From positions 1-34,717 of the forward strand of contig CAZVAO010000009.1 in the NCBI GenBank assembly GCA_964625175.1: a stretch of DNA of 34,717 bases. The letters run 5' to 3'. The position numbers were made by a program, and so were the translations under genes. The notes under the pieces were generated by a model. It saw nothing but the letters and a program-made list of their open reading frames with translations. It was not told the DNA's origin and ran no database searches. This document shows, in pieces, positions 15,895 through 24,777 of this stretch (its first letter is position 1; each line of letters opens with the position of its first letter). This stretch comes from CAZVAO01 sp964625175. GTDB taxonomy: Bacteria; Bacillota; UBA994; PWPR01.

Positions 15895-16635
15895 ATGAAT
15901 CCAGATCGAATTATTCCAGTTGGTATTGATCATCTACTGGTGGAATATGAAAATATAATTGACCCCGTAGTGAATACAGCGGTAAGTCGTCTAGCCCAGC
16001 AATTGATGGCTTGTGAATGGGTAGGGATTGAGGGTATTATTCCGACCTATCGCTCATTGCTGATCCAGTTTGACCCATTAACTTACACCGCTGCGGAACT
16101 AACCAGAAAAATAGAAGATTTAATCCGTAGCTATGATAGTGAAATCATCGCTGTTGCAGATCGTCAATTAGAGATTCCTGTACTTTATGGCGGGGATCAT
16201 GGACCAGACTTGGCGGATGTTGCTCAATACAATGGGTTAACCCCGACAGAGGTTATTGAGATTCACGAACAGGGTGTTTATCGTGTTTACATGCTCGGAT
16301 TTAACCCTGGCTATCCCTATATGGGCGGTTTAGACAAGCGGATTAGCATGCCGCGTCTTGAAATACCCCGCACCAAGGTCCCGGCAGGATCCGTTGCCAT
16401 AGGTGGGGAACAGACGGGGGTTTACTCAAACGATAGCCCTGGGGGATGGCGTTTAATTGGCCACACACCCGTTCCGCTTTTCAATCCTAAATTAGCAGAC
16501 CCTGTATTATTTAGAGCAGGTGATACGGTGCGTTTCCATAGTGTCGATCAAGCCCAATATGATAAAATTAAGGCCCAAATTGATGCGGGGACGTATCAGG
16601 TACGTGTGACGATGGGTGGTGATCACTATGTGTAG
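15895..16635 (+). CDS. pxpB: 5-oxoprolinase subunit B (KipI family)
   Basis: The 246-residue protein is the PxpB/KipI family: the C-terminal cyclophilin-like part has the signature 'GFNPGYPYMGGLD', then 'PRLEIPRTKVPAGSVAIGG' and 'NDSPGGWRLIGHTP'. With PxpA and PxpC it forms the ATP-dependent 5-oxoprolinase that opens pyroglutamate to glutamate; in Bacillus the same protein was first described as an inhibitor of the sporulation kinase KinA. The start is ATG behind GAGGTGG. The gene overlaps pxpC by 8 bases. No pxpA is present on either side, which is unusual. Confidence 0.93.
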   Translation: MNPDRIIPVGIDHLLVEYENIIDPVVNTAVSRLAQQLMACEWVGIEGIIPTYRSLLIQFDPLTYTAAELTRKIEDLIRSYDSEIIAVADRQLEIPVLYGGDHGPDLADVAQYNGLTPTEVIEIHEQGVYRVYMLGFNPGYPYMGGLDKRISMPRLEIPRTKVPAGSVAIGGEQTGVYSNDSPGGWRLIGHTPVPLFNPKLADPVLFRAGDTVRFHSVDQAQYDKIKAQIDAGTYQVRVTMGGDHYV

Positions 16636-17662
16636 GTTGCGGATTAAATCTGCTGGATTGTTAACAACCGTTCAGGATCGCGGACGTTCGCACCTCCAAC
16701 ATTTAGGGGTTCCTGGGTGTGGGGCAATGGATCGTCTGTCTTTAGCCGTAGCCAATATTTTAGTCGGCAACCCCCGAGATGCAGCCGTTTTAGAATGCAC
16801 ATGGAGTGGTCCTGTAATTGAATTTACGCAGGCAACCTCAATTGCTTTGGCCGGAGCAGTGACTGAAGCAAAATTGAACGGCTATCGTGTTCCGATGTAC
16901 ACCACCCTATTCATCAATGATGGAGATGTTCTTGATCTCACGCGCATCACACATGGAGCACGCTTATATGTTGCGGTTAGCGGCGGAATCGATGTGCCTG
17001 TGGTACTCGGCAGTCGCTCAACGTATTTGGCCGTGCAATTTGGGGAGATGGATCATCGTCTGAAGGCAAATGATGTGCTACCGCTAGTCACAAATGCAAG
17101 ACCCTTCCGGGCACTACAAATTGACTCGGAGAGTGATTTACGGATTAAGGCACCGCATGAGCAGGCGGTTATTCGAGTCGTAGATGGCCCCCAAATTGAT
17201 TATTTTTCTAGTGAAACGCGCAACCGACTGGTTACGACCTCCTATACACTCAGCAATCAGAGTGATCGAATGGGCATGCGCTTTGACGGACCCTCTTTAA
17301 AGCCGGATAATAGTACCCCATTGATTTCAGACGGAATTGCTTTTGGATCGATGCAAATTACGCGAGGCGGTCAACCTATTGTCATGATGGCGGATCGGCA
17401 ACCTACAGGTGGTTACCCCAAAATTGCCAAGGTGATTCTTAGTGACTTGCCTGCATTGGCACAGTTGCGACCTGGTGATCAAGTACAGTTTAAATGGGTG
17501 ACTTTAGATGAATCACGCAACAGCTACTTAGCGAATGAAAGCCTATTGCAAAAACTTGAGAAACGGTGGCAGGAGCAACAACCAGCTAGCCGCGTATTTA
17601 ATACCTATGTGAATCACCAGCTCTTTCAGATTGGCGTTACAGAATTAATTGACCCTACTTAA
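16628..17662 (+). CDS. pxpC: 5-oxoprolinase subunit C (KipA family)
   Basis: A 344-residue protein of the PxpC/KipA (biotin-dependent carboxyltransferase-like) family. Diagnostic stretches are 'GLLTTVQDRGR', 'GVPGCGAMDRLSLAVAN', 'SDRMGMRFDGP', and 'ITRGGQPIVMMADRQPTGGYPKIA'. It works with PxpB and PxpA in pyroglutamate hydrolysis. I choose ATG 16628, seven bases after GGTGG; GTG 16616 is an in-frame alternative. The gene overlaps pxpB and its end overlaps, or nearly touches, comFC, so transcription may run on into comFC. Confidence 0.93.
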   Translation: MCRLRIKSAGLLTTVQDRGRSHLQHLGVPGCGAMDRLSLAVANILVGNPRDAAVLECTWSGPVIEFTQATSIALAGAVTEAKLNGYRVPMYTTLFINDGDVLDLTRITHGARLYVAVSGGIDVPVVLGSRSTYLAVQFGEMDHRLKANDVLPLVTNARPFRALQIDSESDLRIKAPHEQAVIRVVDGPQIDYFSSETRNRLVTTSYTLSNQSDRMGMRFDGPSLKPDNSTPLISDGIAFGSMQITRGGQPIVMMADRQPTGGYPKIAKVILSDLPALAQLRPGDQVQFKWVTLDESRNSYLANESLLQKLEKRWQEQQPASRVFNTYVNHQLFQIGVTELIDPT

Positions 17663-18383
17663 GTGTTTTAAGCCCTTGATTGGGGTGTTGATCTCTGAAC
17701 CATTAATATGCACATTATGTCATGAGTATTTGCTGCCAGATGAGGCCTATATCTGTGAAGCGTGTTGGAAAAAGGTTAAACGTGTCTACGAACCAAAATG
17801 TGTGAACTGTGGACGACCATTAGGGGATTCTGCCCGCTGTTTGCAGTGTCAGGGCCGGCATTATCACTTTCAGGCCGTGTATAGTTGGGGACTATATGAT
17901 GGAGAGCTACAGGCGATTATTCAGCAATTCAAGTATCAAAAGAAAATTGTTTTTGGACGGCTGTTAATGTCCAGAATGATTGCAGAGATGCCCTTTTTAC
18001 AAGCGCTTGAGACCGATTTAATTGTGCCTGTACCGCTCCATGCTCGTAAGATGGTCAAACGAGGCTTTAACCAGACGGCCATTCTCAGCAGCGTATTAGC
18101 AAAGGCTTCTGGTCAGAAAATTGTCAGAGCTCTATTGCGGCATCGGGGGGTTGCTCAGGCTGGGCACAGCAATATTGAGCGTTCCCAAACGATACGCAAT
18201 CAATTTTATTTGGATCGCCGATTAAAGAAGAAAATTTCAGGAATGAAAATTTTACTTGTTGATGATGTTTTTACTACGGGGAGTACCGCTGATGAATGTA
18301 GTAAGGTTTTGTTGGCAGGGGGGGCACAGCAAGTGATTATTTTAACTGTCGCCACTACTATGTTGAATAGGAGTAATCGGTAA
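17649..18383 (+). CDS. comFC: ComFC-type phosphoribosyltransferase-like protein
   Basis: The 244-residue protein has the ComF layout: an N-terminal zinc finger (Cys21/24, 36/39 and Cys51/54, 64/67) and a type I phosphoribosyltransferase domain with the PRPP loop 'LLVDDVFTTGSTADE' (about residues 203-217). ComFC supports DNA uptake in competence and is also linked to DNA repair and replication restart. Competence partners ComFA and ComFB are absent. The start is uncertain: TTG 17649 overlaps pxpC, while TTG 17676, GTG 17685 and TTG 17688 are in frame and closer to the first Cys pair, as usual in the family. The stop shares one base with the next gene. Confidence 0.88.
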   Translation: MTLLKCFKPLIGVLISEPLICTLCHEYLLPDEAYICEACWKKVKRVYEPKCVNCGRPLGDSARCLQCQGRHYHFQAVYSWGLYDGELQAIIQQFKYQKKIVFGRLLMSRMIAEMPFLQALETDLIVPVPLHARKMVKRGFNQTAILSSVLAKASGQKIVRALLRHRGVAQAGHSNIERSQTIRNQFYLDRRLKKKISGMKILLVDDVFTTGSTADECSKVLLAGGAQQVIILTVATTMLNRSNR

Positions 18384-18874
18384 TGAGCGCTGACAATCAG
18401 GCTGTAATGGCAGTCGTGCACAAGATAGAGGAACACCTTTTAAAAATTGACGCACTCTATGCAGCACTAATTAAAGATAGTCTAGAGATCATTAGTATCA
18501 TTAATGAGCAGAATAAGCAATTGGCTTATAAGCTAACATCGCATCAGCATGTGTTTCTCGAACAAATTGCTGCCCATCGCTTTGTGATTCTAAACGAAGC
18601 AAAAGGTTTTCCTGATCAACGTTTTAACCAGCATAGTATGCGGGAGTTTTTAACGGAAGGGGAGATAGCCACAATAGAGATTTTAATGAAGAATATTCAA
18701 GAGAAGTTGGGATTTATGATTGGTGTTGATGATCAGAGCAGTGCGATTTTGGCTAACTTAAAATTGAATGGTTATTGGAACACCCGTTTGTTGATCAAAC
18801 ACAAACGCGAAGTTGAAAAGTATTATCGTCAAGCACGGTGGAGTTTATTCGATTTTTTTCCTGACTTTGTTTAA
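18383..18874 (+). CDS. Helical protein, possibly FlgN-like
   Basis: A 163-residue, nearly all-helical protein with a long N-terminal heptad-like stretch (about 8-60) and no signal peptide, cysteine or membrane segment. The size, the helical hairpin and the position just after comFC and before hpf match FlgN (the FlgK/FlgL export chaperone), which in Bacillus lies in the comF-flagellar cluster. Sequence resemblance is only in general pattern, so this is tentative. It starts at ATG sharing one base with the comFC stop (TAATG), so it is translationally coupled. No other flagellar gene is in the window, which makes a retained or repurposed role possible. Confidence 0.55.
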   Translation: MSADNQAVMAVVHKIEEHLLKIDALYAALIKDSLEIISIINEQNKQLAYKLTSHQHVFLEQIAAHRFVILNEAKGFPDQRFNQHSMREFLTEGEIATIEILMKNIQEKLGFMIGVDDQSSAILANLKLNGYWNTRLLIKHKREVEKYYRQARWSLFDFFPDFV

Positions 18875-18875
18875 G

Positions 18876-18904
18876 TTGGGTTAATATCGGGTAAGTAGTA
18901 GCAT
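18876..18904 (+). promoter_or_regulatory. Weak candidate promoter of hpf
   Basis: TTGGGT (18876-18881), 17-base spacer, TAGCAT (18899-18904): 3/6 and 4/6 matches to the sigma-A consensus. An alternative sigma factor, common for hpf, cannot be excluded. Confidence 0.3.
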
Positions 18905-18932
18905 AGATATTACTTAAAAAGGAGCTGTTATC

Positions 18933-19463
18933 ATGAAAATGCATGTTACAGGTAGACACATGGAGGTTACAGATGCCTTAAAAAGCGCTCTTGAGAAGAA
19001 GCTAGGGAAGCTAGATAAGTATTTTCAATCTGGGGGTCCGATTGAAGCCAACGTCACTTTAGGCGTTCAAAGAGAGTTGCATACGGTAGAAATTACGTTA
19101 TTCCTTGGTGGTTTAATTTTACGCAGTGAAGATATGACGACGGACATGTATGCTTCAATAGATGCTGCCGTTGATAAATTAGAGCGTCAGATTCACAAAT
19201 ATAAGACACGCATCAATAGAAAAATGCGTGAGCAAGGCAATGAACCCCTGTTTTTCGCTGAAGAAGAGGCTGTAATGGAAGAGGGCCCGAAGATTGTTCG
19301 TACAAAGAGATTCTCAGTGAAACCGATGAGTCCTGAGGAAGCCGTTTTACAGATGGAGTTATTGGGACATAATTTCTTTGTTTTCCGTGATGGGCTTTCC
19401 GAGGACGTTGCAGTTGTTTATAAGCGTAATGACGGGAATTACGGACTAATTGAGCCATATTAA
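18933..19463 (+). CDS. hpf: Long-form ribosome hibernation promoting factor
   Basis: The 176-residue protein is a long HPF: an N-terminal ribosome-binding domain (about 1-100, 'HVTGRHMEVTDALK') and a C-terminal dimerisation domain (about 118-176, 'RTKRFSVKPMSPEEAVLQME' to 'GLIEPY'). Dimers join two 70S ribosomes into inactive 100S particles in stationary phase and protect them. AAAAAGGAG precedes ATG. It is followed by a strong terminator, so it is a single-gene transcript, as for yvyD of Bacillus, which likewise sits upstream of secA. Confidence 0.95.
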   Translation: MKMHVTGRHMEVTDALKSALEKKLGKLDKYFQSGGPIEANVTLGVQRELHTVEITLFLGGLILRSEDMTTDMYASIDAAVDKLERQIHKYKTRINRKMREQGNEPLFFAEEEAVMEEGPKIVRTKRFSVKPMSPEEAVLQMELLGHNFFVFRDGLSEDVAVVYKRNDGNYGLIEPY

Positions 19464-19493
19464 ACGAATCGTCATAACTTTCTAATATTTTTG

Positions 19494-19521
19494 AGAGGCA
19501 GTCTTTTGACTGCCTCTTTTT
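19494..19521 (+). terminator. Rho-independent terminator of hpf
   Basis: A perfect 10-bp stem (19494-19503 with 19508-19517), TTTT loop, then TTTT. The stem reads AGAGGCAGTC. Confidence 0.92.
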
Positions 19522-19669
19522 ACTGATTAGGTTCAGTGTTATAAACGAGCAGGAAATGGCACAATCCGATGGGGGCACGATCATACGATGCGAGTAAGGG
19601 CGGGTCACTTATTTCTGTTTCGGTAAGCTAGGTAAGCAATGTTTACAATAGCCGTTCGGTTCGTATTTA

Positions 19670-19678
19670 TGGTACAAT
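19670..19678 (+). promoter_or_regulatory. Extended -10 promoter of the gene before secA
   Basis: TGG-TACAAT is an extended -10 element 33 bases before the start at 19712. No matching -35 is obvious. The rest of the 19522-19669 gap holds nothing I can name; no open frame with a ribosome site is visible. Confidence 0.5.
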
Positions 19679-19711
19679 TAAAGATAGGATAATTGATAAG
19701 GTGGTCTTAAT

Positions 19712-21088
19712 ATGAGTTTTGATAAGGTAACGGCCGTAATATTTGAAGGCGGGAATCCGGTTAGTCAAATTGAGCAAGATATGGTCATACTGCGACGGGC
19801 TATGGTTAAGGATAATATTAACCGCTTTCTTCAAGTCCCTGAAATTGATCAGATAATATTAGTAACAAATTATCCTGAGTTGCGCGATAGTGTCAGTTCA
19901 GAGGTCGTTGTAGACTTTGATCAAGGTGAATACCATTTTGGCAGACGGCTACAGGACATCATCAACAAATATAATCTTGATGCGGTCTTTTATATCGGCG
20001 GAGCAGCGGGCCCATTATTGAATATCACCGAAATAGGTGAGTTCTGCCGTGAAGTTATTGCAAATCCCAAAATCGTAATGACCAATAATGTACAATCTGC
20101 AGATTTAGTCGTATTTGCGCCGGCTCAAGCGATCAATCTTTTACCAGAGTTGCCAACTGCCGATAATCCATTAGCCAATATGTTACGTGATGTTGGGCTT
20201 CATAAAGTGCTGATGCCACATTCTACTGGTATTCACTTTGATATTGACACCCCAACCGATATGTTAGTGCTCTCAATTAATCCCGAAATAGGGGAACATA
20301 CACGCCAAGCTTTTGAGATGCTTAATTATAATGTTTCTCACCTATTACATGCTAAGAATTACTTAGCACTTCCCTATGCAGATGTTCTAATGAGTGGACG
20401 AGTGGGATCTCCGGTAATCACCCAAGTAAACACCTATGTGCGTTGCCGATTGCGGGTGTATTCAGAAGAGCGTGGTATGAAGTCTTTGGGTAGAGAACAA
20501 AATAATTTAGTCGAATCTCTTTTTGGGCACCTAATGGACATGATGGGGCCGCGCGAATTCTTTAATTATTTAAGTAAATTAGTCCATGTTGCGTTTATTG
20601 ACAGTCGGGTGTTATTTGCTCACAAGAAATTGCATCTTTCCGATAACGACCGGTTTTATGCGGATTTGCTTATACCTGAGAAAATTGAGAACGAATGGGC
20701 CCGTGAGTTTACCCAAGCGGTAAAGGATGCGCCCTTACCAATTGTCGTTGGAGGGCATTCAATGGTAGCTGGAGGAATGTGGTCTTTAATTGATACCCTT
20801 ATGTATGAGCGCCATGAGCGCTATAGTCCCAATAAAGTGTATTGTATTTATCCACCTCGAGATCTGATCGGTTGCTCAGTTGCCCAATTGCGGGCTAAAT
20901 TGTCTGCAACTGCAACGGTCTACGCCGTAACGCGTAAAGCAACCGAAGCTCACCATGCCTTTACATTTATTAATCCAGCTGATGATCTAGTCCCAGAAGA
21001 ATGTTGGTATATGCACATTACAGATCATGTTGACGAGATACAGAAACTTGAAAGCCAAGGCTGGGAACTTCGCTTTTACACAAAATAG
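19712..21088 (+). CDS. Nucleotidyltransferase-like protein with an unrecognised C-terminal domain
   Basis: The 458-residue product looks two-domain. Residues 1-about 205 follow the GT-A nucleotidyltransferase pattern of MobA/CofC-like enzymes: an 'AVIFEGG' first strand, 'QIILVTNYPEL', 'AVFYIGGAAGPLL', and the closing 'DIDTPTDMLVL' motif, where an acidic pair usually holds metal. The Gly-rich loop is poorer than in true MobA (no G-x-G-x-R-M). Residues about 206-458 have no family I recognise; they include 'GGHSMVAGGMWSLID' and an aromatic C-terminus. No signal or membrane segment is seen. It has its own promoter and lies 15 bases before secA, so the two are probably co-transcribed. Substrate and role are unknown. 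Confidence 0.7.
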   Translation: MSFDKVTAVIFEGGNPVSQIEQDMVILRRAMVKDNINRFLQVPEIDQIILVTNYPELRDSVSSEVVVDFDQGEYHFGRRLQDIINKYNLDAVFYIGGAAGPLLNITEIGEFCREVIANPKIVMTNNVQSADLVVFAPAQAINLLPELPTADNPLANMLRDVGLHKVLMPHSTGIHFDIDTPTDMLVLSINPEIGEHTRQAFEMLNYNVSHLLHAKNYLALPYADVLMSGRVGSPVITQVNTYVRCRLRVYSEERGMKSLGREQNNLVESLFGHLMDMMGPREFFNYLSKLVHVAFIDSRVLFAHKKLHLSDNDRFYADLLIPEKIENEWAREFTQAVKDAPLPIVVGGHSMVAGGMWSLIDTLMYERHERYSPNKVYCIYPPRDLIGCSVAQLRAKLSATATVYAVTRKATEAHHAFTFINPADDLVPEECWYMHITDHVDEIQKLESQGWELRFYTK

Positions 21089-21103
21089 AATCAGGGTGAT
21101 ATT

Positions 21104-23590
21104 ATGAGAGGCTTTATTAGTAGAGTGCTTGACTTTAATGGTCGGGAACTTAAAAAATTACAGAAAACAGTCGATCAGGTGAATACGTTTGCGGCAGAGG
21201 TTGCGGCACTTGATGATCAAGCTTTACAAGCTAAAACACCTTATTTCAAGGCGCTTTTAAGTCAAGGAAATTCTTTAGAGGATATTTTACCTGAAGCATT
21301 TGCAGTTGTACGGGAAGTTGCTTGGCGTCAATTAGGCATGCGGCCTTATGATGTTCAGGTTTTAGGGGGTATCGCGCTTCATCAAGGGCGTATCACTGAG
21401 ATGCGCACAGGTGAAGGTAAAACGCTTGCGGCAACAATGCCAGCCTATCTCAACGCTTTAGCGGGAAAAGGTGTACACGTTGTAACTGTCAATGATTATT
21501 TAGCAGAACGTGATAGTGAATGGATGGGTGCGATTTATCGTTTCCTCGGATTAGACGTAGGTCTAATCATTAGTGGTATGCAGCCTGCAGAGCGATTGAT
21601 CTCTTACAATGCGGATATTACATATGGTACGAATAATGAGTTTGGTTTCGATTATCTACGCGATAATATGGCGTTGAGTACGGGTAATATCGTGCAGCGT
21701 CCCTTGAACTATGCCATCATTGATGAAGTCGATAGTATCTTAATTGATGAAGCGCGAACACCGTTAATCATTTCAGGGCCCCAGGAGGCTCCTGTTTCAG
21801 AATACCGCCGTTTTTCAGAACTGGCCAGATCTTTAAAGAAGGATCAGGATTATGAAGTTGATGAGAAGGCCCGGTCTGTCACGCTAACCGACATCGGCGT
21901 CACGCTTGCTGAAAGCAAACTAAAGATTGAAAATCTTTATGACCAAGAAAATATGGAACTTAATCACAAACTCAGTAATGCCCTACATGCTAAAGAGTTA
22001 AAGCTGCGTGATCGTGATTATATTGTCAGCAATAATGAAGTTATTATCGTCGACACATTTACAGGGCGGTTAATGAACGGTCGGCGCTATAGTGATGGAC
22101 TACATCAGGCGATTGAAGCAAAAGAGAACGTCAAGGTGGCTAAAGAAGATCGCACTTTGGCGACGATTACATTTCAGAATTACTTCCGAATGTATAAAAA
22201 GCTAGCTGGCATGACGGGTACAGCCAAAACTGAAGAAGAAGAATTCTCAAATATATACGGCATGGATGTTCTCGTAATTCCCACAAATAAGCCGATGATC
22301 CGTGATGATATGCCAGATCAAGTTTACCGCCGAGCAGACGCTAAATTGCGGGCTGTGGTTGAAGACATTATCCGATGTCACGAGATTGGACAACCCGTTT
22401 TAGTAGGTACAGTTTCAATTGATAAATCCGAAATGCTGAGTGGCATGCTCAAGAAAAAGCGGATTAAGCATAACGTATTAAATGCGAAACACCATGAACA
22501 GGAAGCGGAAATTGTCATGAATGCCGGTCAGTTTGGCATGGTTACGATTGCTACGAATATGGCTGGTCGCGGTACGGATATCAAACTCGGTGAGGGTGTC
22601 ATAGAAGTGGGCGGATTGCGGGTTATTGGCACGGAACGCCATGACTCCCGCCGTATTGACAATCAGTTGCGCGGCCGATCAGGTCGTCAGGGTGACCCAG
22701 GATCTTCCCAGTTTTATCTTTCATTTGAAGATGATTTAATGCGTCTTTTCGCCACCGATATGGTTGAGAATTTAATTGAACGCGGTGGTTTTGATGATGA
22801 CTTTGCCATCGAGCATAAACTCGTCGATCGCATGATTGAACGTGCTCAAGAGCGAGTTGAAGGCCGCAACTATGCGATGCGTAAACGAGTTTTAGAATAT
22901 GATGATGTCATGAATAAGCAGCGCGAGGTAATTTACCAGGAGCGTCGTCGTGTACTAGACAATCAGGATCTCGCAGAACAAGTTTCAAGCATGCTTGCGG
23001 ATATTGCCCAAGAGATTGTCAATGCCTACACGCAAGGACTAAACACTGCTACAGAGAGTGATTTTGAGGGGATGGTACGTGCCCTGCGCGTCTATTATCC
23101 AGATTTCCCTGACAATACAGAGAAATGGCAGGATATGCTTCAACGTGATGTGGTGCTCGATATTCAAGATCATCTTCAGCAAATATATCAACAAAGGGAG
23201 CAAGAGTTTACGACTCCTGTTCTGCACGATATTGAACGGTATATTATGTTGCGTGTCGTCGATCGCAAATGGATGGATCATATTGATGCCGTTACGCGGT
23301 TGAGACAGGGTATATCCTTAAGAGCCTATGGCGGGAAAGATCCAATCCTAGAATATCAAAGTGAATGCTACGTGATGTTCCAGAATCTAATTTCCGAAAT
23401 TAAGCAAGACACGGTCCGTGATCTCTTCCATGTGCAATTGAAGAAACAGGAACGTGATACCGAGCGGAAGCAGGTTGTCAATCGTCCAGCGCCTGGTCCG
23501 CAGAAGCCCAAGCGCAGCAATAAAATTGGGCGTAATGATCCCTGTCCGTGTGGTAGTGGTCTGAAATATAAAAAATGCTGTGGGCGGTAG
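21104..23590 (+). CDS. secA: Protein translocase ATPase SecA
   Basis: The 828-residue motor drives preproteins through SecYEG. Motifs are all in place: Walker A GEGKT (103-107) in 'TEMRTGEGKTLAAT', 'VTVNDYLAERD', Walker B DEVD (207-210) in 'IDEVDSILIDEARTPL', 'TNMAGRGTDIKLG', 'QLRGRSGRQGDPG', and the C-terminal zinc-binding tail 'CPCGSGLKYKKCCG'. Length is close to Bacillus SecA (about 840). The start is ATG 15 bases after the nucleotidyltransferase-like gene, with a weak AGGGTGAT site. prfB follows 60 bases later, the usual Bacillota neighbour. Confidence 0.98.
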   Translation: MRGFISRVLDFNGRELKKLQKTVDQVNTFAAEVAALDDQALQAKTPYFKALLSQGNSLEDILPEAFAVVREVAWRQLGMRPYDVQVLGGIALHQGRITEMRTGEGKTLAATMPAYLNALAGKGVHVVTVNDYLAERDSEWMGAIYRFLGLDVGLIISGMQPAERLISYNADITYGTNNEFGFDYLRDNMALSTGNIVQRPLNYAIIDEVDSILIDEARTPLIISGPQEAPVSEYRRFSELARSLKKDQDYEVDEKARSVTLTDIGVTLAESKLKIENLYDQENMELNHKLSNALHAKELKLRDRDYIVSNNEVIIVDTFTGRLMNGRRYSDGLHQAIEAKENVKVAKEDRTLATITFQNYFRMYKKLAGMTGTAKTEEEEFSNIYGMDVLVIPTNKPMIRDDMPDQVYRRADAKLRAVVEDIIRCHEIGQPVLVGTVSIDKSEMLSGMLKKKRIKHNVLNAKHHEQEAEIVMNAGQFGMVTIATNMAGRGTDIKLGEGVIEVGGLRVIGTERHDSRRIDNQLRGRSGRQGDPGSSQFYLSFEDDLMRLFATDMVENLIERGGFDDDFAIEHKLVDRMIERAQERVEGRNYAMRKRVLEYDDVMNKQREVIYQERRRVLDNQDLAEQVSSMLADIAQEIVNAYTQGLNTATESDFEGMVRALRVYYPDFPDNTEKWQDMLQRDVVLDIQDHLQQIYQQREQEFTTPVLHDIERYIMLRVVDRKWMDHIDAVTRLRQGISLRAYGGKDPILEYQSECYVMFQNLISEIKQDTVRDLFHVQLKKQERDTERKQVVNRPAPGPQKPKRSNKIGRNDPCPCGSGLKYKKCCGR

Positions 23591-23650
23591 TTGATATTAA
23601 AAGCGTTATTCATAAACGATTTTATTCGTGTGATAAGTGAGGTGAAGAGG

Positions 23651-24764
23651 TTGTTCGAATTGGCACAGGTGGAGCGCGATCTCCACACATTAGAGGCAAA
23701 ACTTCAAGAAATTGGTGAGTTACTTTGACTTGCCATCACTCCTAGAGCGTAAAGCAACGTATGAAGAAGCGATGAATTCAGTGGATTTTTGGCAAGACCA
23801 GGAGCGGGCGCGTAAGATAATGCGTGGCTTAAGTACTGTTAAGAGCGCCTTGGATTTTTACAAGAGCATCACACAAGCACTGGAGGAAGCATTCGAATTA
23901 TGTAATCTGCTGCAGGACGAAAAGGATGAGGACTTGACCCAAGAGCTAGAGGGGTTAGTTAAAACGATTGATGAACGTCTTCAAGAAGCCGAATTATTAG
24001 TCCTTTTTGATGAACCTTATGATGAACATAATGCCATAGTCAGCGTGCACCCTGGTGCGGGCGGTACAGAATCACAGGATTGGGCAGAAATGCTCTTGCG
24101 TATGTATTTGCGCTGGTGTGAAGCCCATGGCTTTAATGTAGAGATGTGGGATTATCAGGCAGACACTGAGGCAGGCATCAAAGATGCGACCTTCTTGGTC
24201 AGTGGCGAACATGCTTACGGGCGTTTGAAGTCTGAAAGTGGTGTCCATCGTTTGGTGCGATTGTCGCCATTCGATTCATCAGGCAGACGTCACACCTCTT
24301 TTGCATCTATTGAGGTATTGCCTGAGATTGATGATGATGTCACAATAGAGATTAATAGTGATGATTTGCGTATTGACACCTATCGTGCAAGTGGGGCCGG
24401 TGGGCAACACGTCAATAAGACAGAATCGGCCGTGCGCATTACCCATCTGCCCACTGGGATTGTTGTACAGTGTCAGAACGAACGATCACAGCATTCCAAT
24501 AAAGAGACAGCAATGAGGTTGTTGCGGTCTAAGTTATATGAGCGACAATTGCAGGAACAGGCTACAGCTTTGGCAGAAATGCGCGGTAATGTGCAGGATA
24601 TTGCCTGGGGAAACCAAATTCGCTCTTATGTTTTTCACCCCTATTTGATGATTAAGGATCACCGAACCGAGGTCGAGACAGGCAATATTGATGCGGTGAT
24701 GAATGGTGATATCGATCAATTTATTGCAGGTTACTTGAAGTGGCTAAAACTAAAAAAGATATAG
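23651..24764 (+). CDS. prfB: Peptide chain release factor 2, with programmed +1 frameshift
   Basis: RF2 frees finished proteins at UGA and UAA. The gene is read in two frames: 25 codons from TTG 23651 (behind GAGGTGAAGAGG) to an in-frame TGA at 23726-23728, then +1 from GAC 23727 to 24764. The joined product has 370 residues, and in this numbering the stop-codon recognition motif Ser-Pro-Phe is 205-207 and the catalytic Gly-Gly-Gln is 250-252, exactly as in E. coli RF2, which supports this reconstruction over a simple start at 23712. Low RF2 lets the ribosome slip past the UGA, so the protein controls its own level. It follows secA and precedes the envelope genes by 13 bases. Confidence 0.96.
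23714..23729 (+). promoter_or_regulatory. RF2 programmed frameshift site
   Basis: Codons GGT-GAG-TTA-CTT-TGA-C: the slippery CTT, the weak stop TGA followed by C, and an upstream GGTGAG that can act as the internal Shine-Dalgarno element. It lies at codon 26, as in the classical site. Confidence 0.95.
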
Positions 24765-24777
24765 GAGGCAAAGACCG

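Noticed and set aside
19522..19669. Possible riboswitch in the 148-base gap before the nucleotidyltransferase-like gene
   Set aside because: G-rich runs are present, but no known aptamer core or terminator before the gene is seen.
23712..23726. Simple prfB start at TTG 23712
   Set aside because: The product would lack the conserved N-terminal residues, and the slippery site plus in-frame leader explain the gene fully.
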